This document shows positions 45,779-54,497 of a DNA stretch of 64,000 bases, in pieces; position 1 is the stretch's first letter; the number at the start of each line of letters is the position of its first letter. This DNA comes from Mesobacillus jeotgali (GTDB lineage: Bacteria > Bacillota > Bacilli > Bacillales > Cytobacillaceae). The DNA lies in the NCBI RefSeq assembly GCF_900166585.1, contig NZ_FVZC01000009.1:2367444-2431443 (forward strand), in the 5' to 3' direction. The notes under the pieces are model-generated. The model was given only the letters and a program-made list of their open reading frames with translations, made no database searches and was not told the origin of the DNA. The position numbers were made by a program, and so were the translations under genes.

Positions 45779-46426
45779 ATGATCGTCGAGGAAATTATGA
45801 AGAAGAATGTCACGACGCTTTTTCCTGAAGATACAATTGCAGATGCGATCAAGCTGATGGCGGATAACAAAATTCGCCACATCCCGATTGTGAACGAAGA
45901 TCACAGCGTGATTGGGCTGGTTTCAGATCGCGACATCAAGGATGCTGCCCCGTCTGTTTTCCATTGGGATGAACATAAGAGCGAGCTCGATAAACCAGTA
46001 AAATCAATCATGACAACAGACGTGATAACCGGGCATCCTCTAGACTTTGTAGAGGAAATATCAGCAGTATTCTATGAACACAATATCAGCTGCCTTCCTA
46101 TTATTAAAGATAGGAAACTCGTAGGAATCGTAACCGAAACAGATTTGCTGCATACACTTGTTGAGCTGACAGGTGCACACCAGCCCGGATCGCAAATAGA
46201 AGTAAAGGTACCTAACAAAGCAGGAATGCTTTGCGAAATCACATCTGTTATCAGCATGCGGAAAGCAAATATCCAAAGCGTGCTCGTATACCCTGACCAA
46301 AAGGATGATCGTTATAAAATTCTCGTTGTACGGATCCAGACGATGAATCCTATCGCAGTGATTGAGGATTTGAAAAAAGCAGGACACAATGTACTCTGGC
46401 CTAACCTCCCGGGTGTTTCATCATGA
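45779..46426 (+). CDS. acuB: Acetoin utilization protein AcuB (CBS-ACT)
   Basis: 215-residue protein with two CBS domains (MIVEEIMKKNVTTLFPEDTI... and SIMTTDVITGHPLDF...) followed by an ACT-like domain from about 145 (IEVKVPNKAGMLCEITSVIS). Probably a nucleotide- or ligand-binding sensor; its exact role in the acuABC system is not established. SD AAGGAGGAAGG. Overlaps acuC by four bases (ATGA). Confidence 0.94.
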   Translation: MIVEEIMKKNVTTLFPEDTIADAIKLMADNKIRHIPIVNEDHSVIGLVSDRDIKDAAPSVFHWDEHKSELDKPVKSIMTTDVITGHPLDFVEEISAVFYEHNISCLPIIKDRKLVGIVTETDLLHTLVELTGAHQPGSQIEVKVPNKAGMLCEITSVISMRKANIQSVLVYPDQKDDRYKILVVRIQTMNPIAVIEDLKKAGHNVLWPNLPGVSS

Positions 46427-47595
46427 GCGACCGCTCTGTGTTCGTTTTTTCAGAAGAGCTGCTGAATTATCGGTTCAGCAGCAACCATCCTTTTAACCAG
46501 ATGCGGTTGAAGCTTACGCTTGATTTATTGCTTAAAATTGGCGCAATTGAAGACAATCAGATTATTGCTCCCAGGATGGCCACGGATGAGGAACTCCACC
46601 TTGTCCATGATCCTAATTTTGTAAACGCTGTTAAGCTTGCTGGCCAGGGAAAGCTTAAAGGTGAATCCGCGGAAGGATATGGTCTCGGGACTGAAGATAC
46701 ACCAATTTTCGCAAATATGCATGAAGCAAGTGCTTTGCTCGTCGGCGGCACCCTGACTGCAGTAGATCAAGTCATGACCGGGAAAGCCGTCCATGCGCTC
46801 CATTTAGGAGGGGGACTGCATCACGGGTTCCGTGGCAAAGCTTCGGGCTTCTGTATATACAATGACAGTTCTGTCGCAATCAAATACCTGCAGGAAAAGT
46901 ACAATGCGAGGGTATTATATGTCGATACCGATGCCCATCATGGAGACGGTGTCCAATGGTCTTTCTATGATGATCCGAATGTATGCACTTTATCGATCCA
47001 TGAAACTGGCCGTTACCTTTTTCCGGGCACAGGAAATGTGAATGAACGTGGACAAGGGAAAGGCTATGGGTATTCTTTTAATATTCCAGTGGATGCTTTC
47101 ACAGAGGATGACTCGTGGCTCGATGCCTATAGAAAATCCCTGATGGAAGTTGTTGAGTTCTTCAAACCCGATGTTATTCTGACACAAAATGGGGCTGATG
47201 CTCATTACCATGACCCATTGACCCATCTGTCTGCAACCATGAAAATTTATCGGGAAATTCCAAGGCTTGCCCATGAAGCAGCCCATAAATATTGCGATGG
47301 CAGGTGGATTGCAGTTGGCGGCGGAGGCTACGACATATGGCGCGTGGTGCCGAGAGCCTGGTCACTAATCTGGCTGGAGATGACTGAAAACTCGAACTGT
47401 TATGGCAGTTTGCCTCAAAACTGGATCGATGAATGGAAAGACAAGGCACCGGTAGAATTACCACTAGAATGGGATGACCCGGATAACTTATATCCACCGA
47501 TTCCGCGAAAACCGGAAATCACCGAAAAGAACGCCCAGACAGTTGAAAAAGCGCTATATCCCATCAGGAATAATAAAAAATCAGAACCCGTTTAA
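46423..47595 (+). CDS. acuC: Protein deacetylase AcuC
   Basis: Zinc-dependent class I-type histone-deacetylase-family enzyme that deacetylates, and so reactivates, AcsA. 390 residues: ALHLGGGLHHGFRGKASGFC gives the charge-relay histidines, YVDTDAHHGDGVQ the zinc Asp and His, GADAHYHDPL the second Asp, and VAVGGGGYD-type GGGGYD the glycine loop. ATG overlaps the acuB stop codon. Terminator follows at once. Confidence 0.96.
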   Translation: MSDRSVFVFSEELLNYRFSSNHPFNQMRLKLTLDLLLKIGAIEDNQIIAPRMATDEELHLVHDPNFVNAVKLAGQGKLKGESAEGYGLGTEDTPIFANMHEASALLVGGTLTAVDQVMTGKAVHALHLGGGLHHGFRGKASGFCIYNDSSVAIKYLQEKYNARVLYVDTDAHHGDGVQWSFYDDPNVCTLSIHETGRYLFPGTGNVNERGQGKGYGYSFNIPVDAFTEDDSWLDAYRKSLMEVVEFFKPDVILTQNGADAHYHDPLTHLSATMKIYREIPRLAHEAAHKYCDGRWIAVGGGGYDIWRVVPRAWSLIWLEMTENSNCYGSLPQNWIDEWKDKAPVELPLEWDDPDNLYPPIPRKPEITEKNAQTVEKALYPIRNNKKSEPV

Positions 47596-47612
47596 GTTAC
47601 TTGTAACGGGTT
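47582..47612 (+). terminator. acuC terminator
   Basis: AGAACCCGTT / AACGGGTTCT; the stem includes the acuC stop codon. T run short. Confidence 0.65.
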
Positions 47613-47782
47613 CTGTAATTGAAGTTCCAGAGGGGAATTAATATTGTAATTCCCACAAAATCAGAAGTCAAACTGGTCATCCATTAGCATGCAAAATGCC
47701 TAAGAGTATTGATGCTCAAGTATATCAAAATATCGCCTGCTTGATTCAGTGCTCATTAATTCCCGAACATGTTAGAGTGAAG

Positions 47783-47820
47783 AAAAAAACACCCAGTCAA
47801 TTTAAGTTGATTGGGTGTTT
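47783..47820 (-). terminator. Terminator of the 61-residue membrane protein gene
   Basis: AACACCCAGTCAA / TTGATTGGGTGTT stem with seven T's after it on the minus strand. Confidence 0.82.
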
Positions 47821-47826
47821 GCTTTA

Positions 47827-48012
47827 TCATTGTGGGGGATTGCCTTCACTGCCTCCACTAGAGGGAGTCGTATAATACTGGTATTTCATTGTATCTGATT
47901 CAATACCGTGGTTATGGGGTGGCTCTGGAGGAACGGCCCCTTTTTTCTTTTCCAAAATCAAGGCAATAATAATCAAAACAATTAACGGTGCCCCTATTAT
48001 CAACCAAATCAT
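47827..48012 (-). CDS. Small single-pass membrane protein, 61 residues
   Basis: MIWLIIGAPLIVLIIIALILEKKKG: one N-terminal hydrophobic helix, a Lys stop-transfer, then a hydrophilic tail rich in Pro, Ser, Tyr and Gly (PPEPPHNHG, YQYYTTPSSGG). The ATG at 48012 follows GAGGTGGTAAAG; upstream GTG codons are inside that site. Followed by a clear terminator. No family recognised. It marks the left edge of the accessory block. Confidence 0.7.
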   Translation of the reverse strand: MIWLIIGAPLIVLIIIALILEKKKGAVPPEPPHNHGIESDTMKYQYYTTPSSGGSEGNPPQ

Positions 48013-48079
48013 CTTTACCACCTCAATTAAACTATAAATAAATTGGATTTAATTGTAAATGGGGAAATTACGAAGAAAA

Positions 48080-48108
48080 AAAACCCAGTAATTCGGTTTT
48101 TTTTTTTA
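48080..48108. terminator. Short hairpin flanked by A and T runs
   Basis: AAACC...GGTTT around CAGTAATTC with a run of 12 T's on the plus side and A's on the other. No gene clearly ends here; possibly a leftover terminator. Confidence 0.4.
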
Positions 48109-48155
48109 TTACTCCTAATCATCCGAAACTGTTTAAAAAACATCATATATCCTCT

Positions 48156-48182
48156 AAAAAAAGCTTCCCATTGCTGGGAAGC
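48156..48182 (-). terminator. Terminator of cadA
   Basis: GCTTCCCA / TGGGAAGC stem followed by seven T's on the minus strand, five bases past the stop codon. Confidence 0.88.
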
Positions 48183-48187
48183 GTCGG

Positions 48188-50317
48188 TTATTCGTCTTTA
48201 ATTCCGAGAAGTCTCAGGCTGTTTAAGGTAACGAGTAAAGTAGCGCCCATATCCGCGAAGATTGCAATCCAGAGGGTGAGCCATCCTGGAATCACGAGTA
48301 ATAGCGCAACTAGCTTTATAGCTAATGAGAAGGTTATATTCTGCTTAATGATCGTCAAAGCTTTTCTGCTGAGTTTTACCGTAAATGGCAGCTTTCCTAA
48401 GTCATCAGCCATCAGGGCAATATCAGCCGTTTCTAATGCCGTATCTGTCCCGGCACCTCCCATAGCAACCCCCACAGTTGAGGCTGCAAGAGCAGGAGCA
48501 TCGTTTACACCATCACCGACCATCGAAACCCGGTTAAAATCTTTTCTGAGATTTTTAATGCAGTCAAGCTTATCCTGCGGTAAAAGCTCTGCTTTAATAT
48601 CCGAGACGCCTACATGCTTTCCGATGGCATTAGCAGTCCTTGAGTTATCTCCCGTTAGCATAATTGTTTTCTCGATACCCAAAGAGTGCAGTTTTTGAAT
48701 CACTTTTTTGCTATTTTCTCTCACTTCATCAGCAACAGCGATCAGTGCCGTAATTTTCTTTGATGTACCAGCAACCATCACGGTTTTCCCCTGGCTATGC
48801 AAAGTTTCAATTTTCTCTTTTAGTCCGGTCCTAATCCCATCGGTAAGGATTTCTTCAAATAAATTCGGGCTGCCAACAAAATATGTCTCACCGTTGATAT
48901 TTCCTTTTATTCCTTTACCGGTCAGCGAAGAAAATTCATTAATATTAACAGTTTGGTAATCAAGGTTTTCTTCCTCAGCCTTTTTCATGATCGCTGAAGC
49001 CAGTGGGTGTTGAGATCCATTTTCCAGGGCAGCAATGATTTTTAATTGTTCGTTTGAACCTTCATCTTGCGGAAGATAATCGGTGACAACAGGAATCCCT
49101 TTTGTTAATGTTCCTGTTTTATCAAAAGCAATGGCTTTAATTGATCCCATTTCTTCTAAATGAATTCCACCCTTAATTAACACGCCGTTTCGGGCTGCAT
49201 TTCCGATTGCGGTAACAATTGAAACAGGTGTAGAAACCACCAGGGCACATGGGCAGCCGACCACCAACACTGCTAAACCTTGATAAATCCAGGTGTTCCA
49301 GTCAGCTCCGAAAAGCGGAGGAATTACGGCAACCCCTAGAGCAATTAACATAATCGCAGGCGTATAGTACTTAGCAAACCGATCGACAAACGCCTGGGAA
49401 GGTGCTCGCTCTGCTTGTGCTTCTTCAACCAGATGGATAATCTTCGCAATGGTCGTGTCATCTGCATGTTTGGTTACTTTAACCTCAAGCAGTCCTTGTT
49501 CATTAAGGGTTCCGGCAAAAACTTCATCATCGACCGTTTTAGCCAATGGCACAGACTCCCCCGTAATCGCTGCCTGGTTTATAGCAGAGGTCCCTTTCGA
49601 TACAATGCCATCCATCGCAATTTTTTGCCCGGGTTTGACAATCATAATGTCTCCAATTCGAATTTCATCGACCTGGATCACCAGTTCCTGATTTCCCCTT
49701 CTTATCAAGGCTTCCCTTGGTGCAATATCCATTAACGATCGAATGGATTGACGGGCTTTATCCATTGAGTAAGTTTCAAGGGCTTCACTAATGGCAAACA
49801 GGATGACAACCGTAGCACCTTCTCCCCATTCACCAATGAATGCTGCTCCTATGACGGCAATGGTCATCAAGGTTCTCATATCAAAATTTAATCGAAACAG
49901 GTTTTTCAATCCAGTGTTAAACAGACGGTAGCCTCCTATTAGGATCGAGGCTGCATATGCGATAACGGAGGCGATATCCTCTTCTCCGTTCAATTGTCCG
50001 AAAATCCATCCCATTAGCAAGAAAACAAATGAGGTAATCACTGTAGCATGCTTTTTCAAAAACGGCTCTTTCTTTTCTTCAAATCGTTCCTTCTCAGGAA
50101 TTACTTTTAAATTTTCAAATGCCCCGGCCTTTTCAAGTTCTTCAATGGAAGCATTTCCGTATAAAACAAGTTTAGAGGCTCCAAAGTTTACACTTGCATC
50201 TGAAACACCCTCCAGGTGTTTTACGTTCTTTTCGAACGTAGTCGCACAACCTGTTCAAGAGAATCCCTGTATACGGTATACATGCTTTTCAGCTGATTTT
50301 TGGACTGCTTCATCCAT
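48188..50317 (-). pseudogene. cadA: Cadmium/zinc P-type ATPase CadA with in-frame TGA in the N-terminal metal domain
   Basis: P1B-type efflux pump for Cd(II), Zn(II) and Pb(II). From the ATG at 50317 (SD AGGAGGGG six bases upstream) the frame gives 709 codons, normal for CadA. Codon 21 is TGA (50255-50257): [20 protein letters not shown], exactly where homologues read GFSCxxCA, so the stop replaces the first Cys of the metal-binding CxxC. The rest is intact: MDGIV/TGES, GCPCALV (transport site), [26 protein letters not shown]. It is a nonsense allele, a sequence error or, less likely, a selenocysteine codon. A product starting downstream (for example TTG at 50059) would keep the pump core without the metal domain. 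Confidence 0.85.
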
Positions 50318-50678
50318 GTACTTTCCCCTCCTGTTCATGAGTAAAGGCTAGGAGAATCAATTGTTTTACATGATCATCATCTAAAGAGTAAAACACCAGC
50401 TTTCCTTCTTTTCGATATTTTGCCAGGCCCATATTGCGGAGCAGGCGTAAATGATGGGAGGCAGTTGCTGTTGTACACCCTGTAATATTAGCGACGTCAC
50501 ACACACAAAGCTCATCTTCTTCACTTAATGCAAAAGCAATTTTCAGCCTGGTATCATCTGCCAGTGCTTTAAACATTGTAGAAACTGAGAATGTATTATA
50601 TTTAGATAAAGACTCCTTTACCCGTTCCACTTTAGGTCCATCAAAACATGTTATCTCACAAACATCATCATGTTTCAA
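50310..50678 (-). CDS. cadC: Metal-responsive ArsR-family repressor CadC
   Basis: ArsR/SmtB winged-helix repressor released by Cd(II), Pb(II) or Zn(II). From TTG at 50678 it has 122 residues, the size of staphylococcal CadC. The four sensing cysteines are present: DVCEITCFD (near 7 and 11) and ELCVCDVAN (near 58 and 60). HTH: TATASHHLRLLRNMGLAKYRKEGKL. GAGGGGTGAG precedes the TTG at the right distance, whereas the ATG at 50696 has no SD. It overlaps cadA by eight bases, and a CadO-like palindrome lies in front. Confidence 0.93.
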   Translation of the reverse strand: MKHDDVCEITCFDGPKVERVKESLSKYNTFSVSTMFKALADDTRLKIAFALSEEDELCVCDVANITGCTTATASHHLRLLRNMGLAKYRKEGKLVFYSLDDDHVKQLILLAFTHEQEGKVHG

Positions 50679-50695
50679 ACGATTCTCACCCCTCA

Positions 50696-50746
50696 TTCAA
50701 ACATTCATTTGAACATTAGTATATGCAAGGGATTTCAAATAGTCAA
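50696..50746 (-). promoter_or_regulatory. cad promoter and CadC operator
   Basis: Minus strand TTGACT (50741-50746), 17 bases, TATACT (50718-50723). Just downstream lies the palindrome TTCAAATGAATGTTTGAA (50696-50713), closely like the CadC operator of plasmid pI258 (CAAATAAATATTTG core). Binding at +1 would block transcription. Confidence 0.85.
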
Positions 50747-50920
50747 ACGATTATTAGAATATTACACTCTAAAAATCCAATTGGTATAATCAAACTTCAG
50801 CGACTGTATATTCCACTTTATATTCGATTCCAGACGTATTTGTTTTTATTGTTCTTACACAACGTAATTCCTGTTGAGAATATTAGGATTTTTAAACGAA
50901 GTTAGTTAAAAAATTTATGT

Positions 50921-50944
50921 AAAAAAAGAATGGAAACCCATTCT
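50921..50944 (-). terminator. Terminator of the czcO-like gene
   Basis: AGAATGG-GTTT-CCATTCT on the minus strand, then a run of T's; 70 bases beyond the stop codon. Confidence 0.78.
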
Positions 50945-51013
50945 ATTCGTTTACTTCAAGTTGTTTGTGTATCGCACCGATTTCTAGAAGCTGCATTTTA
51001 AATATCGCTAAAT

Positions 51014-52054
51014 TCAACTAGATAAAATGCAATGATATAGATATTCCGCATCCCTGCCTGCACCCTGAATTAGTGCAGAACCTCTGCTGGATTGCCATGG
51101 TAATCCTAGAAAGTACAAACCCTCTACAGATGTAATGCCCCTTTTATGGATTGGAAGGCCATTTTCTGCAAAATCTAAAGAGAGATTGATCCATTCATAG
51201 TTCGGTTTAAACCCAGTTGCCCAGATTATATTGCTTACTTTTAATTCACTTTTATCCAAAAAAATTATTGAATCATCATCCACTGAAATAGCTCTTGGTT
51301 TTAATTTTACAAGGTTATTTCTAATTAAGTTTTTAAGTTCGATCCCAAAGATTGGATCGTTCTGTTTTTTTATGAATTTACCTATTATTGAATCTGTGTT
51401 AGCTCGATATATCCCCATTTTATCAAAATACCAAAAAATACTTTTCTCCCCTATATTTAAGGGGAGAAATTTCAATTTGTGGCCAATGGATAGATAAACA
51501 TCCCTTTCATTTGATAATTCAGCTGCTATTTGGGCACCTGAATTGCCTCCTCCCACAACAAGGACAGGTCCTTTTTTTAACTGCATTGGGTTTTTATATT
51601 CGGAAGAATGGAGTTGAAAAATATGATCTGAAATTGTTTTCGATATTTCAGGTATGAGGGCTGTTTGAAAGGGACCAGTTGCCACAATAACGTTTTTCGC
51701 CGTATAATCTCCTTGATTAGTTGATATTTCAAAACAGTTTTTACCTTTTAATAACTGTTGTACAAATGTATTTAACTGTACAGGAAGATTGAATTTCTCT
51801 TTATATTGTTTTAAATATAGACTTATCTCATCTTTCGTTGGATAAGTATTCTTATTGTCATTTAATTTTAACCCAGGTAATGAACTATAAAAATGAGGCG
51901 TAAACAAGGTAAGGGAATCATATCGCTCTCTCCAAACTTCTCCTGCTTCTGTGGATTTGTCCAATATAATGAAAGATAGGTTACTTTTCTGTAAAAAGTA
52001 ACCTATTGAAAGCCCTGCTTGTCCAGCTCCAATTATAACAACGTCATAAACCAT
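51014..52054 (-). CDS. czcO: CzcO-like flavin-dependent monooxygenase/oxidoreductase
   Basis: FAD/NAD(P)-binding protein of about 346 residues. FAD Rossmann motif VVIIGAGQAGLSIGYFL at the N-terminus, second dinucleotide motif VLVVGGGNSGAQIAAEL near 160, and IIWATGFKPNYEW near 280. This layout is the YpmJ/CzcO group, often near metal-efflux genes; substrate unknown. Start taken at ATG 52054 (MVYDVVIIGAG), since the fold begins there, although the SD (GGATG) is weak; a GTG at 52105 would add 17 residues. AT-rich codon use compared with core neighbours. Confidence 0.8.
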   Translation of the reverse strand: MVYDVVIIGAGQAGLSIGYFLQKSNLSFIILDKSTEAGEVWRERYDSLTLFTPHFYSSLPGLKLNDNKNTYPTKDEISLYLKQYKEKFNLPVQLNTFVQQLLKGKNCFEISTNQGDYTAKNVIVATGPFQTALIPEISKTISDHIFQLHSSEYKNPMQLKKGPVLVVGGGNSGAQIAAELSNERDVYLSIGHKLKFLPLNIGEKSIFWYFDKMGIYRANTDSIIGKFIKKQNDPIFGIELKNLIRNNLVKLKPRAISVDDDSIIFLDKSELKVSNIIWATGFKPNYEWINLSLDFAENGLPIHKRGITSVEGLYFLGLPWQSSRGSALIQGAGRDAEYLYHCILSS

Positions 52055-52113
52055 ATTGAGCACATCCAAATTTTTAGTTACTGAAATTCTAACATATTCT
52101 TCCACATATTGGT

Positions 52114-52140
52114 CAAAAAAAAATAACCCTAATAGGGCTT
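52114..52140 (-). terminator. Terminator of the ctaB operon
   Basis: AGCCCTA-TTAGGGTT stem followed by a long T run on the minus strand, 25 bases after the ctaB stop codon. Confidence 0.82.
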
Positions 52141-52166
52141 GTTTTTAGATACATCAAATATTGCCT

Positions 52167-53078
52167 TTATTTTAAAATTGTCATAACAACCATTAAGACA
52201 TACAGAAACAAAATATAGTTAACAGAATAGATGAAATTCAGATGTGCCCATTTAAGATCATCCTGGATAAAATAACTGCTGACGCTCAGTACGAGCCATC
52301 CGGCATTTAGTATTGTAGCTATAGCAGTGAAGATACTTCCAAGAGACGTTAAGAAAAAAGGCAATGGCAGCAAACAGAGAATATAGATAACAATTTGTTT
52401 CTTTGTTTTTCTGAATCCGTGAACGACAGGAAGCATAACCACTCCAGCATACCTGTATTCATCGCACTTCTTCATAGCAATTGCATAGGTATGAGGCATT
52501 TGCCAGAAAAATAGGATAAGAAAAAGCACAATCGGTACAGTGTGCATCCCTGAATCGATCGCTGCCCAGCCAATTAGTGGTGTTACAGCTCCGGATATAC
52601 TTCCAATCAGTGTATTGAATGTATATCTTCTCTTGGACCACATGGTGTAGAGCAATACATAAGTAACCCATCCGACAAGTGCATAAATGGTTGATTCAGC
52701 TGTTGTAAATAGTAAAAGCAGGAATCCAAGAATACTTAAGGTTATCCCTATTGTCAACACCGCATTAAGAGAAATCGCACCTGTCACGGTTGGCCTATTT
52801 TTCGTACGAGCCATTTTTGCATCAATATCCGCATCATACCAATTGTTGAGGGCCAAAGCACCTGCCATAACAAATGTACTTCCCGTAATTGTGAATATAA
52901 CAGCATCTAAATTGTCTATAAAGGAGGTATTTGTAAAATACATCGCTAACCATAGACCGGTGAATACTGGCAATACATTTGCTATTAGAACAATTCCCTT
53001 AAACAGAGATTTAAGATCTGAGAGGAAATTTGTGTTGTTCTTTGTCGTTAATACGTTCAATTTTTCTGATTGGATCAT
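52167..53078 (-). CDS. ctaB: Protoheme IX farnesyltransferase (heme O synthase)
   Basis: UbiA-family prenyltransferase converting heme B to heme O. 303 residues with about nine membrane helices; the allylic-diphosphate Asp motif is NNWYDADIDAKMARTKNRPTVTG near 90-110, and the second motif region is KCDEYRYAGVVMLPVVHG near 200. Start at 53078 (MIQSEKLNVL) after GGGTGAG. No ctaA (heme A synthase) accompanies it. Last gene of the heme-copper operon, implying the enzyme uses heme O or that extra CtaB supports it. Confidence 0.93.
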   Translation of the reverse strand: MIQSEKLNVLTTKNNTNFLSDLKSLFKGIVLIANVLPVFTGLWLAMYFTNTSFIDNLDAVIFTITGSTFVMAGALALNNWYDADIDAKMARTKNRPTVTGAISLNAVLTIGITLSILGFLLLLFTTAESTIYALVGWVTYVLLYTMWSKRRYTFNTLIGSISGAVTPLIGWAAIDSGMHTVPIVLFLILFFWQMPHTYAIAMKKCDEYRYAGVVMLPVVHGFRKTKKQIVIYILCLLPLPFFLTSLGSIFTAIATILNAGWLVLSVSSYFIQDDLKWAHLNFIYSVNYILFLYVLMVVMTILK

Positions 53079-53165
53079 AGTATTCTCACCCATCCTGAAT
53101 CCATAGTTAAGGTTGATCGTGTTTTCAAGGATTTCTCCGGACTTCTACCATTCCAATGAATAGGC

Positions 53166-53723
53166 TTATTCATACTGTGAAGGATCAACTGCAAAAATAT
53201 AAATTAAATAAATGACCAGGCTTATTGCCATCGTAATAAATCCCCATCCCAGAATCACCTGGTCAATGACTAAATAATTGTTGCACAGCTGATCGTTTGA
53301 TTGAATATATAACCATCCCATTCCCAGAAAGATGACAGTAAACAGTGTAATGATATTGTTTTTCCATGTTTTACTGAATTTTTTCCAGCTGTCACGAAGT
53401 GGAACCCCAGCTAAAAATGGCAGACTCACAAATTTAAATATCTCTACTGTATTTATTGTTAATGCCTCATCCATCGTACGCGGCAGCAACCAATAGCACA
53501 TTATGATAATAAAAAGGAGTATTCCAGGTACCCCATTTTGATTATATTTGTTGAAGAATTGAGGATACCGGTGAAGAAAGAGGTGTGCCATAAAAAAACC
53601 AGATATCACTAACAATGGCATTTGCATATGCATATGGACAATCATGACCGATTCCATTAAGCGTGCGACTGGAGGAAGCATTAAACCAATAAAAAGGATG
53701 AGACCGAATAAAAACTGATTCAT
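53166..53723 (-). CDS. Multi-pass membrane protein of the heme-copper operon, unknown function
   Basis: 185 residues with five or six hydrophobic helices. The first loop/helix holds an unusual His/Met cluster, ESVMIVHMHMQMPLLVISG (near 24-42), followed by FFMAHLFLHRYP. This recalls the metal-ligand-like His/Met helix of CtaG-type oxidase assembly proteins, but the rest is too divergent for me to name a family. It lies three bases after the SCO gene and 90 before ctaB, so it is part of the operon and probably an assembly or copper-handling factor. Confidence 0.78.
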   Translation of the reverse strand: MNQFLFGLILFIGLMLPPVARLMESVMIVHMHMQMPLLVISGFFMAHLFLHRYPQFFNKYNQNGVPGILLFIIIMCYWLLPRTMDEALTINTVEIFKFVSLPFLAGVPLRDSWKKFSKTWKNNIITLFTVIFLGMGWLYIQSNDQLCNNYLVIDQVILGWGFITMAISLVIYLIYIFAVDPSQYE

Positions 53724-53726
53724 CGC

Positions 53727-54362
53727 TTACTCCCCCTTTTTGTCTGATTCAATATATTGCCTTAACGTATTCGCTGCTTCTGTTACCTTAGTAAAGTCCA
53801 TAACATCCACTAAAGTACCTTTACGGTCGACCAGATAGAAGGCAGAATTATGGGCAAAATTCCCATTTTCATCAGGAATAACAATGACACCGAACTTATT
53901 TAGCAGGGAATCCAATTGAGTCTTTTCAGGGATTCTTGCCATTCTCCATGTCTCCCCATCACTTTTAAATAAATCTTTATACCTATCTAAAGTTGCTGGA
54001 TCATCACGTTCTGGATCAAAGCTTATACTTAAAAACACCATTTCCTTGCCTAAATACTCGTCGGGCACCAAATCATAAACCTGAGCCATATTTTCTTCAA
54101 GCTTTATACAAACAGTGGTGCAGCCTGTATAGATAAAAGTAATAAATACATATTTGCCTTCAAATTCTGAAATGGAATACGTTCGCCCTTCACTATCCTC
54201 AATTAATACATCTGGAAAAACGGGCTGTTCCTCGATCAGCTTCGTCACTCTTGCTGTTTCAGCTGTGTAAGCAGTGAATCCATCTGTCCCTGTATAGAAC
54301 AGAACCAAACCAAACACAAGAACAAGAATGCATGAAACTGAAGTATGCCGATTTTTGATCAC
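53727..54362 (-). CDS. SCO1/SenC family copper chaperone
   Basis: Thioredoxin-fold, membrane-anchored copper protein that loads the CuA site of heme-copper enzymes. One N-terminal helix (VSCILVLVFGLVLFYTG), then YSISEFEGKYVFITFIYTGC; the copper ligands are the CxxxC of GCTTVC (near 98-102) and the His of NFAHNSAF (near 180). About 211 residues. Start GTG at 54362 because AGGAAGTGAT precedes it. Located directly after subunit I. Confidence 0.92.
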   Translation of the reverse strand: MIKNRHTSVSCILVLVFGLVLFYTGTDGFTAYTAETARVTKLIEEQPVFPDVLIEDSEGRTYSISEFEGKYVFITFIYTGCTTVCIKLEENMAQVYDLVPDEYLGKEMVFLSISFDPERDDPATLDRYKDLFKSDGETWRMARIPEKTQLDSLLNKFGVIVIPDENGNFAHNSAFYLVDRKGTLVDVMDFTKVTEAANTLRQYIESDKKGE

Positions 54363-54458
54363 AGAGATCACTTCCTGTTTTATATAAGCATTTTAGTAAA
54401 GCGTTGAATCCAGTATCCTTCAAGATTAAAATTTATTGCTAAAGAATATTTGAAAGGA

Positions 54459-54482
54459 GATAGCTCATTATCACGAGCTATC
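54459..54482 (-). promoter_or_regulatory. Intercistronic hairpin between subunit I and SCO genes
   Basis: GATAGCTC / GAGCTATC, 8 bp perfect stem, in a 135-base gap of an otherwise tight operon. The following minus-strand tail TCCTTTC is a weak terminator, so it may reduce downstream expression or protect the upstream mRNA. Confidence 0.5.
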
Positions 54483-54497
54483 CCTTTTTCAATGAAT

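Noticed and set aside
52687..53106. 139-codon plus-strand frame over ctaB
   Set aside because: Antisense shadow of a membrane protein gene with clear prenyltransferase motifs.
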